DNA from: an uncultured Flavobacteriales bacterium
Lineage (GTDB): Bacteria > Bacteroidota > Bacteroidia > Flavobacteriales_D > CAJJDF01
DNA: 33,620 nucleotides
Direction: 5' to 3'
Assembly: GCA_905182785.1 (NCBI GenBank)
Contig: CAJJDF010000070.1
Span: forward strand, 1 to 33,620
Shown here: one piece after another, positions 8,116 to 14,986 of the stretch
How the letters are laid out: every line of letters starts with the position of its first letter
How positions within the stretch are numbered: the stretch's first letter is position 1
Position numbers and translations under genes: made by a program
Notes under the pieces: generated by a model
What the model saw: only the letters and a program-made list of their open reading frames with translations
What the model was told of the DNA's origin: nothing
Database searches by the model: none

Positions 8116-8769
8116 TTAAGGTATTTTTACTTTTATTACATAGCACTTTCTATTAGTCAACTCTCCTATATTGTTAGTTATACTTTCTATTTCAGTAAAT
8201 TCAGAAATAATATATAATCCTGTTTCTCCAATTAATTTATTAGTTTTTTCTTTTGAAAATAATTCAAACCGATTCTTTACAAAGGTCAACTCTCTCATAG
8301 AGCTTTCATTCACAAAACCGATTGAGAATTCCCCATCAGCTTTTAAGACTCTTTTTATTTCTGCCAAAAATTGAACTCTATTCTCCCAAAAATAAATTGT
8401 ATTAACAGTAAATATTTTATCAAATGTATTGTCATCATAAGGAATGTTAATTCCTTCATATAGGATGAATTCCTTTCTATTCTCTATAAATGAACTTTGA
8501 TTTAATCTTATCGCTTAATTATGAATGGTTTTAGAAATCTCAACTCCAATATATTGAATCCCTTTGGCCTTTTCTAACAAATAATTAATGTGAATCCCAT
8601 TACCATGTCCAATCTCCAACACTATATCATATGTATTCACTTTTAATGAATCAATCGTTTTTTTAATCAAATTTCTATTGGTTTCATTCATCCTTTTTGC
8701 CACTTCAATTCCATTGACTCCATCAGGACAACTTAATTGAAATTCTAATTCCTTTAAATTCATGTCCAT
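8116..8769 (-). pseudogene. Class I SAM-dependent methyltransferase broken by one in-frame stop
   Basis: Reading the minus strand from ATG at 8769 gives 84 residues ending in TAA at 8517-8515. The same frame stays open for another 132 codons to TAA at 8116. Both halves fit one methyltransferase: MNETNR near the start, motif I VLEIGHGNG, motif II YIGVEIS, then after the stop the motif IV/post-motif region DDNTFDKIFTVNTIYFWEN and EIKRVLKADG. The join falls in a loop between motif II and the next strand, where a lysine, glutamine or glutamate codon would be usual. A recent nonsense mutation is the simplest reading; a sequencing error is possible. The substrate is unknown. It is the third gene of a tight operon. 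Confidence 0.85.
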
Positions 8770-8770
8770 A

Positions 8771-8962
8771 TTATCTTTTTCTGTTTAGTTTTTTTAGTTT
8801 CTTATTATATACTTTTCTTCTTTCTTCTGAGAAATAATAATTATTCCCCTCCTTCAACACGGAGATATCCGAATTTATAATCTTAAATAATTCATTAATT
8901 GCCTTCTCACTAGAGTTTAAAGTTAAGTAAGCTAATCTATAATTAGCTCTATTAATACACAT
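8771..8962 (-). CDS. Small basic protein of unknown function (63 aa)
   Basis: 63 residues with no recognised family. It is rich in Lys, Arg and Asn with a strongly basic tail (VYNKKLKKLNRKR) and looks mostly helical. Its ATG lies inside the last codons of the upstream DUF6686-like gene (11-base overlap), and its stop lies one base before the methyltransferase ATG. That tight packing suggests translational coupling and is the main evidence that it is real. No signal peptide or membrane segment. Confidence 0.55.
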   Translation of the reverse strand: MCINRANYRLAYLTLNSSEKAINELFKIINSDISVLKEGNNYYFSEERRKVYNKKLKKLNRKR

Positions 8963-9278
8963 TGTTAATTATTTGTTTTGCATTTAATAATAGCTTTACA
9001 ATATTGATTAACTCAAATAATTCATTGTATTCACCAAAAGTTAATCGAATAAAAATTGATTGATTAGGTATCTTTATTATCATATGTCCTATTCTTATTT
9101 CATTCTTTTTTCTAGAATTTAAAATACTTATTGCTAAAATTTTAAAATCAGAAAAAGGCATAAACATAGATGTCTCTTTTAATAAAAAATTTATTTCGTT
9201 ACAACCTTCACAGATCGAAACACTTCCTATATTCTGAGAATGAAGTAATGTATGGTTATGGTCAGTATTGTTTTCCAT
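8952..9278 (-). CDS. DUF6686-like small protein with a CxxC motif
   Basis: 108 residues from the ATG at 9278; the frame is open further upstream, but those codons cross the promoter and leader. The N-terminus is His/Asn-rich (NNTDHNHTLLH). It is followed by SICEGCNEINF with a CxxC pair and by a beta/alpha domain ending in a leucine-rich helix (FGEYNELFELINIVKLLL). The layout (CxxC, then a FxxF-type segment, then a conserved R-x-T-x-x-E-x-x-E-L end) resembles the DUF6686 family of Bacteroidota, recalled from memory. A metal- or redox-linked role is possible but unproven. First gene of the operon, with a TATATTTG box about 20 bases before the start. Confidence 0.7.
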   Translation of the reverse strand: MENNTDHNHTLLHSQNIGSVSICEGCNEINFLLKETSMFMPFSDFKILAISILNSRKKNEIRIGHMIIKIPNQSIFIRLTFGEYNELFELINIVKLLLNAKQIINNVY

Positions 9279-9298
9279 GTTGTTGTTTTTTTGATGAA

Positions 9299-9306
9299 CA
9301 AATATA
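9299..9306 (-). promoter_or_regulatory. Promoter -7 box (TATATTTG) for the DUF6686-like operon
   Basis: Exact TAnnTTTG match on the minus strand, 20 bases upstream of the ATG at 9278, which gives a short leader and supports the shorter start of that gene. Confidence 0.55.
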
Positions 9307-9379
9307 CCCTTATTTTTATTTATTCTAAATAAGAATAAGAAAAAAATATTATTTGAATACAATTAGTTCAAACAAATCG

Positions 9380-9387
9380 TATTTTTG
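9380..9387 (+). promoter_or_regulatory. Promoter -7 box (TATTTTTG) for nitronate monooxygenase gene
   Basis: Exact TAnnTTTG match about 70 bases before the ATG at 9457, with a TTTG about 23 bases further upstream as a possible -33 element. Its position inside the longer open frame argues for the downstream start. Confidence 0.45.
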
Positions 9388-9456
9388 GAGGGTAAAAACA
9401 AACTTTTTGGGGAGGAAACAAAAAAGACAATTACCCAACACCAAGAGAAGATTAAT

Positions 9457-10407
9457 ATGAATAAAATAACTCAACTTTTTAATATCCAATACCCTATTAT
9501 TCAAGCTGGAATGATTTGGTGTAGTGGCTGGCAACTTGCAAGTGCTGTAAGCAATGCAGGAGGATTAGGAATAATTGGTTCGGGATCTATGTATCCAGAG
9601 GTTCTTAGAGAACACATTATTAAATGTAAAAAAGCAACCGACAAACCTTTTGCGGTTAATTTACCCATGTTGTATCCCGACATTGACAAACACATTGAAT
9701 CCATTATAGAATTAAAAGTTCCTATTGTATTTACCTCTGCGGGAAATCCTAAAACTTGGACAAAGCAATTGCAAAATCACGGAATAAAAGTAATTCATGT
9801 TGTTTCTAGTGTAAAGTTTGCACTAAAAGCTCAAGGTGCTGGTGTGGATGCAGTGGTTGCAGAAGGATTTGAAGCAGGTGGACATAACGGAAGAGATGAA
9901 ACTACTACATTGTGTTTAATTCCTATGGTGAAAGAAGCGATACAAATTCCATTGATTGCTGCTGGAGGAATTGGAACAGGAAGAACAATGCTTGCTGCCA
10001 TGACTTTGGGTGCAGATGCAGTGCAGATTGGAAGTAGATTTGTAGCTTCTGAAGAATCTTCGGCTCATATTAATTTTAAGAATACTGTTATTGATGCCAA
10101 AGAAGGAGATACTCAGCTTACACTGAAAGAAATTACTCCTGTTCGTTTGATTAAGAATCCTTTCTATAACAAAGTGGCAGAAGCTTATGAAAAAGGATCT
10201 AGCAAAGAAGAGTTAATTCAATTACTAGGAAAAGGAAGAGCAAAAAAAGGAATGTTTGAGGGAGATTTAGAAAACGGAGAACTAGAAATTGGACAAATTT
10301 CTGGATTAATTCATTCTATAAAACCTGCTGGAGAGATTATAAAAGAAATTGTGGAGGAATTTAGAATTGCAAAGCAAGAGGTGCTAACATTTGATGTAAA
10401 AAACTAA
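9457..10407 (+). CDS. Nitronate monooxygenase / 2-nitropropane dioxygenase family FMN enzyme
   Basis: 316 residues from ATG 9457. The 24 codons upstream in frame are not conserved-looking and overlap a promoter box. The protein is an FMN-dependent TIM barrel that oxidises alkyl nitronates; relatives include the enoyl-ACP reductase FabK. Visible motifs: QYPIIQAGM (11-19), SNAGGLGIIG (32-41), FTSAGNP (92-98), EGFEAGGHNG (136-145) with His143 at the catalytic position, AAGGIGTG (168-175) and GADAVQIGSRF (185-195) for the FMN phosphate. Length fits the family. FabK cannot be fully excluded from motifs alone, but the AGGHNGRDE region favours the nitronate monooxygenase class. Confidence 0.87.
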   Translation: MNKITQLFNIQYPIIQAGMIWCSGWQLASAVSNAGGLGIIGSGSMYPEVLREHIIKCKKATDKPFAVNLPMLYPDIDKHIESIIELKVPIVFTSAGNPKTWTKQLQNHGIKVIHVVSSVKFALKAQGAGVDAVVAEGFEAGGHNGRDETTTLCLIPMVKEAIQIPLIAAGGIGTGRTMLAAMTLGADAVQIGSRFVASEESSAHINFKNTVIDAKEGDTQLTLKEITPVRLIKNPFYNKVAEAYEKGSSKEELIQLLGKGRAKKGMFEGDLENGELEIGQISGLIHSIKPAGEIIKEIVEEFRIAKQEVLTFDVKN

Positions 10408-10470
10408 TCATACTAAAAGATTAAGACTTTTCCTTTTTCAATAAAAAAATTTCCATTTAAAAAAATAACT

Positions 10471-11130
10471 ATGCTCTCTTTATTCAAAAACAAAAAAATA
10501 AATATCAACTCCATTACTTTTCCAACTTTTGATTGGGAAGTTGCGAAGGAAAACGAAAACTTTAAGCAATGGATTAACAAAGAACAAACGGTTGCATTAT
10601 CCATTAACTTTTTTGATACGAAACCTGATTTACCCTATTTGGATGAGATTGATGTAGTGAGAGAATTCTACAGAAAAGAACTCTCTGCAAACAAAGGTGG
10701 ATTAATAGAAGTAAATATAAAAGATATTAACTCCTATAAAATGATAAAAACACTCTTCAAAATATCTCAAGAACCTATAGGGATTTCCTATTTGGCATCA
10801 CTGAGTTTTCCTTTCAAAAATTACAGCTTTGTAATTAAAATTCAATCCCTAGAATATGGAATGACCGGAGTAAGAGAAGCAGAAATAACCGATTCCTTAT
10901 TACAGAATAATGAACTGACTCTCTTTGAAGAAAGTTACTTAGAATGGGCTAGAGATCCTTATAGAAAAAACTTTAACGAAGGACTTTTGATGAATCTATC
11001 TGAAAAAGAAATTTATGATTCAATTTATCCAAATCATGCATTAAGCAAAGCAAGAAAAATAATAAACACCATAGAAAACAACCTTGATTTTGATAGTGAA
11101 CTGGAAAATCTAAAGAAATTAAAAAAGTAA
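10471..11130 (+). CDS. Hypothetical cytoplasmic protein (219 aa)
   Basis: 219 residues, no signal peptide and no membrane segment. No family recognised with confidence. The order of segments is TFPTFDWEV, a central strand-rich part with GGLIEVNIKDIN, then FVIKIQSLEYGMTGVREAE, then a helical C-terminus (SKARKIINTIENNLDF, basic tail). It lies 63 bases after the nitronate monooxygenase gene and 37 bases before the TPR gene on the same strand, so it may share their transcript. Codon use and composition look like its neighbours. Confidence 0.75.
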   Translation: MLSLFKNKKININSITFPTFDWEVAKENENFKQWINKEQTVALSINFFDTKPDLPYLDEIDVVREFYRKELSANKGGLIEVNIKDINSYKMIKTLFKISQEPIGISYLASLSFPFKNYSFVIKIQSLEYGMTGVREAEITDSLLQNNELTLFEESYLEWARDPYRKNFNEGLLMNLSEKEIYDSIYPNHALSKARKIINTIENNLDFDSELENLKKLKK

Positions 11131-11167
11131 TATTTGTTTGCATTAATTAGCTTAAATTTACGAAACC

Positions 11168-11740
11168 ATGAGCAATAAATTTTACATAAAATCTTTAGAA
11201 AAAATAAAGAAAGGCAAACTAGCCGAAGCCATTCTATTTTTAGATAAAGCAATAGAGGAAGAACCAACTAACGCAATATATTATAGCGAAAGAGGCGTTT
11301 GTTTTCTTAATACCGAACAATACGGCAAAGCTTTGGGAGATATGAACACCAGTGTAAAATTAGACCCTGACTATGCTTACCGATATGCAAGTAGAGGATT
11401 TGTGAAAGACAGAATGGGAGATACAAAAGGAGGAATTGCCGATTATGAAATTGCTGTAAAACTAGATCCCGAAGATTCTATTGCTTATAATAACTTAGGG
11501 TTATTACAAGAAAAATTGGGCTATCAAAAATCCTCTAAAAGGAATTTTGCGGTAGCAGATGAAATTGCAGATGGAGAAGTAAAAGAAGAACAAGAAACAA
11601 AAAGTAGCTTACCGCCTATTACGCCCAATGCTTTGGAAACAAAAAAAACGGTTTTTTCTATTATAAAAAATGTTTTTACGAATTCAAGTACTCGAAAAGA
11701 ATTTGTTACGTTTATAAAAAATGGATTTAAAATAGAATAA
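11168..11740 (+). CDS. TPR-repeat protein
   Basis: 190 residues with three consecutive tetratricopeptide repeats (about 38-71, 72-105, 106-135), seen in AIYYSERGVCFL, YAYRYASRGFVKDRMGD and SIAYNNLGLLQEKLG, each followed by an A-x-x-x-x-x-x-V/L-D-P step. The C-terminus is charged then basic (EEQETKSS, TRKEFVTFIKNGFK). No signal peptide, so probably a cytoplasmic protein-binding scaffold; the partner is unknown. A TAAATTTA sequence just before the ATG may be a weak promoter. Confidence 0.85.
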   Translation: MSNKFYIKSLEKIKKGKLAEAILFLDKAIEEEPTNAIYYSERGVCFLNTEQYGKALGDMNTSVKLDPDYAYRYASRGFVKDRMGDTKGGIADYEIAVKLDPEDSIAYNNLGLLQEKLGYQKSSKRNFAVADEIADGEVKEEQETKSSLPPITPNALETKKTVFSIIKNVFTNSSTRKEFVTFIKNGFKIE

Positions 11741-11797
11741 ATTTATTTTATTAAGAATAATTTAACCTATTATGTTATTCTCTTTAATTATTAGTTC

Positions 11798-11805
11798 TAC
11801 CTTTG
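11798..11805 (+). promoter_or_regulatory. Promoter -7 box (TACCTTTG) of marC
   Basis: Exact TAnnTTTG match 31 bases before the marC ATG, which fits a normal leader length. Confidence 0.55.
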
Positions 11806-11836
11806 CACTCGATTTCAAAAAACAAAAAAATCAGGT

Positions 11837-12406
11837 ATGGTATTAAACGCAAAAGAAATATTCTCCGTTTCACTTATTTTATTCTCCGTAATAGACATTA
11901 TTGGTTCTATTCCTATTGTTCTTGACATAAAAAACAAAGGAATAAAAATTGAATCAGGAAAGGCAACATTAGTGGCTGGTATAATTATGATTTTATTCTT
12001 ATTCTTTGGTGATAATGTACTAGCATTGTTTGGAGTAGATGTTAATTCATTTGCTGTGGCAGGTTCATTAATCTTGTTTTTCCTAGGGATAGAAATGGTC
12101 CTTGGAGTTACCCTATTTAAAGATGTAGATGGTGGAAACTCGGGTTCTATAGTTCCAATTGCTTTTCCAATTATAGCAGGTGCAGGAACAATGACAACCA
12201 TTATTTCGCTAAGGGCAGAATACGAAACAATGAGTATCTTAGTTAGTATCCTAATCAATGTCGTTATTATCTATTTTATTCTAAGAAGTTCTAACTTTAT
12301 TGGAAGAAAAATTGGTAAAAGTGGATTGGCTGTACTAAGAAAAGTGTTTGGAATTATTCTTTTATCGATTGCAATCAAATTATTCAAAGAGAATATTATA
12401 CTTTAG
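11837..12406 (+). CDS. MarC family integral membrane protein
   Basis: 189 residues with about six membrane segments (roughly 8-28, 40-60, 68-92, 108-128, 136-158, 165-185). Signatures of MarC/UPF0056 are VIDIIGSIPIV near the N-terminus, FFLGIEMVLG in the middle and VPIAFPIIAGAGTMTT after a short loop. The biochemical role of the family is not known; early links of MarC to multidrug resistance were withdrawn. It is probably co-transcribed with the next gene, whose ATG comes five bases after this stop. Confidence 0.9.
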   Translation: MVLNAKEIFSVSLILFSVIDIIGSIPIVLDIKNKGIKIESGKATLVAGIIMILFLFFGDNVLALFGVDVNSFAVAGSLILFFLGIEMVLGVTLFKDVDGGNSGSIVPIAFPIIAGAGTMTTIISLRAEYETMSILVSILINVVIIYFILRSSNFIGRKIGKSGLAVLRKVFGIILLSIAIKLFKENIIL

Positions 12407-12410
12407 TCCT

Positions 12411-12719
12411 ATGATTTTATATAACGTAACAATAAATATTGACGCAACTATTCAAAAAGAATGGTTGATTTGGATGAAAGAAATTCACATCCCAAAAGTA
12501 ATGGAGACTGGTTGTTTTACAGAAAACAAAGTGTGTAGAATCCTTGCTGAAGAAGATGGTGGAATGGCATATTCAATTCAATATTTTGCTCCAGACATGA
12601 CTACTTACATTAAATACCAAACTGAGTTTGCTCCTGCTTTACAGCAAGAACACACACAAAAGTATGGGGGTAAATTTGGTGCTTTTAGAACTTTGCTAGA
12701 AGTTATCCATTCAGCTTAG
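12411..12719 (+). CDS. DUF4286 family protein
   Basis: 102 residues from ATG 12411. The frame extends upstream into marC, but this start begins the conserved N-terminus MILYNVTINID and lies just after the marC stop. The ferredoxin-like small domain shows WLIWMKEIHIPKVMETGCF, SIQYFAPDM and a KYGGKFGAFRTLLE end, all typical of DUF4286, a common Bacteroidota family of unknown function related in fold to antibiotic-biosynthesis-type monooxygenase domains. Cytoplasmic. Confidence 0.88.
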   Translation: MILYNVTINIDATIQKEWLIWMKEIHIPKVMETGCFTENKVCRILAEEDGGMAYSIQYFAPDMTTYIKYQTEFAPALQQEHTQKYGGKFGAFRTLLEVIHSA

Positions 12720-12986
12720 GTAATTAATAGTGAATAAATGATAACTGAACTCGGCTCGGCATCTTTATTCATGGAAAAAGTACTAGAGTATAAAAATCAA
12801 TAGTTTTACTCTGATTCCTAGTTGTGATTTACTCTTTTTTAAGCCATGTCTAGAGGGAAAATTGGAAAAAATCCTACCCATATAACAGTAATAATATTGG
12901 GGAATAAATTGGTATATTCGTTAGATACTATCATCTAAAAAAATACTAGTAAAACTTCACAGAACGATTAACATCAACTTAAAAAA

Positions 12987-13159
12987 ATGGATATAAAGCA
13001 AATTTCAAGAACAATCAAAGCTGGGTTCAAGATAAATTAAATATTGACGCAAACTATTTCAATTATCTTTCTAAAGGTCAAAATCCTGATATTCTCTATA
13101 TAGGTTGTTCGGATAGTAGAGTAACTGCCGAAGAACTAATAGGTGTCTTTCCTTGGTAA
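12987..13159 (+). pseudogene. Beta-carbonic anhydrase relic (N-terminal part, frameshifted and truncated)
   Basis: From the ATG at 12987 the first codons read MDKQ-like (M-D-I-K-Q-I) and then the frame changes near 13002-13005. In the next frame one reads KNNQSWVQDKLNIDANYF, LSKGQNPDILYIGCSDSRV and TAEELIGVF, ending in a stop at 13157. This is the beta-carbonic anhydrase N-terminus, including CSDSR with the zinc-binding Cys and the Asp/Arg dyad. The frame break fits loss of one T in a run of T (ATTTC where ATTTTC would keep frame). The remaining roughly 150 residues, with the second zinc pair (H-x-x-C), are not found downstream. Dead gene. Confidence 0.85.
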
Positions 13160-13548
13160 CAACTATTTATTCATCTGTCATAATAAACCAGGTTTCAGTA
13201 TACCAATTCACCTTTCTATTCATTGAAATATTACCTAAAAAAAATGTGAAATATATTTTTTGGGACTGTTTTAATAAGTCCACAACCATTTTCTTTTTTA
13301 AGCAATAATAAATGGTCTTTGTTTATAGCAACTGATATGAATGAAAATGAACCTACTTTTTACCTATTTGTAAAAAATGAACATGTTCATACTTAAATTT
13401 ACCTTGCTCTTCACTACACCATTCGTCATTTTAAAATCATAGATGAATAAACCAGAACTTTCTTATTTGTCCTTAATGTAGATTTCGAGTATGTTTTCTA
13501 TTAGGATTTTGATTTAAAGTAAGTTCTACACTATTTAACCTATTTTTT
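13160..13548. other. Intergenic region with no intact gene
   Basis: About 390 bases between the carbonic anhydrase relic and glyA. No intact reading frame, RNA gene or clear terminator was found. It is probably decayed sequence; the stretch before the relic (12720-12986) is equally empty. One short minus-strand patch looks faintly protein-like but is not supported. Confidence 0.5.
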
Positions 13549-14823
13549 TTAATAAGCAAAAAGCGGCCTTCCTCCCATCAATGTATTCACTTTTGCTTTT
13601 ATTCCTGCAATTTTTTCTGCAGAGTCTTTGTTCATCAACACTTCGTCTATCAATTCTACAATTTTAGGCATATCTGCTTCTACCAAACCTCTAGTTGTAA
13701 TTGCTGGAGTTCCAATTCTTATTCCCGAAGTTACAAATGGTGATTTATCATCAAACGGAACCATATTTTTGTTTACGGTTATGTCTGCCAATACCAAAGT
13801 GTTTTCTGCTTCTTTTCCTGTAATTCCTTTACTTCTTAAGTCAATCAACATAGAGTGATTATCTGTTCCTCCAGAAATAATTTCGTAACCTCTTTTTACA
13901 AACTCAGATGCCATTGCTTGAGCATTTTTAATTACTTGAACTCCATATTCTTTAAACTCTGGTTTCAATGCTTCTCCAAAAGCTACTGCCTTTGCTGCAA
14001 TTACATGCTCTAATGGTCCACCTTGTGTTCCTGGAAATACGCCAGAATCTAATAGAGAAGACATTTTTCTTGTCATTCCTTTTGGTGTTTTTATTCCCCA
14101 AGGGTTTTCAAAATCTTTCCCCATTATGATCACACCTCCTCTTGGTCCTCTCAATGTTTTGTGAGTTGTAGTGGTTACAATATGACAATGAGGTATTGGG
14201 TCGTTCAATAATCCCGAAACAATTAATCCCGATGGGTGAGAGACATCTGCCAATAACAAAGCACCTACAGAATCTGCAATCGCTCTAAACCTTGCATAAT
14301 CCCAATCTCTAGCGTAAGAAGATGCTCCACATATAATTAATTTTGGTTGCTCTGCTTTTGCCGTAGCTTCCAATTTGTCGTAATCTATTCTTCCCGTTTC
14401 TTTTTCTACTCCGTAAAAAGAAGTTTTATATAATTTTCCTGAGAAATTTACTGGCGACCCGTGAGTTAAATGCCCACCGTGCGACAAATCAAATCCTAAA
14501 ATCTTATCTCCAGGATTTAAAATTGCTAACATAACTGCTGCATTTGCTTGAGCTCCAGAATGGGGTTGAACATTTGCCCACACAGCACCAAATAATTCTT
14601 TAATTCTATCAATTGCCAACTGCTCTACTTTATCCACTACTTCGCAACCTCCGTAATATCTTTTTCCTGGCAATCCTTCGGCATATTTATTAGTCAACAC
14701 ACTTCCCATAGCTTGCATAACTTGCTCACTTACAAAATTTTCAGAAGCTATCAACTCAATTCCATTCAGTTGTCTGTGTTTTTCGTCTTCTATTAAATCA
14801 AATATTATAGTATCTCTTTGCAT
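13549..14823 (-). CDS. glyA: Serine hydroxymethyltransferase
   Basis: 424 residues from the ATG at 14823 (the open frame continues 15 codons upstream but lacks family similarity). PLP enzyme interconverting serine plus tetrahydrofolate with glycine plus methylene-tetrahydrofolate, the main one-carbon entry point. Motifs: [10 protein letters not shown] (23-32), [14 protein letters not shown] (46-59), [12 protein letters not shown] (86-97), the PLP-lysine motif [14 protein letters not shown] with Lys222, and [13 protein letters not shown] near the C-terminus. Length is standard. Monocistronic by appearance, divergent from the patatin gene. Confidence 0.97.
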   Translation of the reverse strand: MQRDTIIFDLIEDEKHRQLNGIELIASENFVSEQVMQAMGSVLTNKYAEGLPGKRYYGGCEVVDKVEQLAIDRIKELFGAVWANVQPHSGAQANAAVMLAILNPGDKILGFDLSHGGHLTHGSPVNFSGKLYKTSFYGVEKETGRIDYDKLEATAKAEQPKLIICGASSYARDWDYARFRAIADSVGALLLADVSHPSGLIVSGLLNDPIPHCHIVTTTTHKTLRGPRGGVIIMGKDFENPWGIKTPKGMTRKMSSLLDSGVFPGTQGGPLEHVIAAKAVAFGEALKPEFKEYGVQVIKNAQAMASEFVKRGYEIISGGTDNHSMLIDLRSKGITGKEAENTLVLADITVNKNMVPFDDKSPFVTSGIRIGTPAITTRGLVEADMPKIVELIDEVLMNKDSAEKIAGIKAKVNTLMGGRPLFAY

Positions 14824-14946
14824 TTTTGTTGTTTTTTGAAAGTTAAAAATAATACAAATACTCTCCATTTGAAACTAAAACAGATCATTAAAATAAAAAA
14901 CTATAAATTTCGTTATACACAAACTATATTTACTGAATTTAATCCT

Positions 14947-14954
14947 TAAATTTG
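14947..14954 (+). promoter_or_regulatory. Promoter -7 box (TAAATTTG) of the patatin-barrel gene
   Basis: Exact TAnnTTTG match 32 bases before the ATG at 14987. Confidence 0.55.
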
Positions 14955-14986
14955 AAAGGATTAAAGCTTTGAAAAACTATTAAATA

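Noticed and set aside
8035-8374. Plus-strand frames of 60-67 residues near 8.0-8.4 kb
   Set aside because: They are shadows of the methyltransferase pseudogene and its flank.
13353-13427. Minus-strand patch reading DEWCSEEQGKFKYEHVHF
   Set aside because: Looks faintly like protein but is only 24 codons between stops, with no recognised family; chance cannot be excluded.
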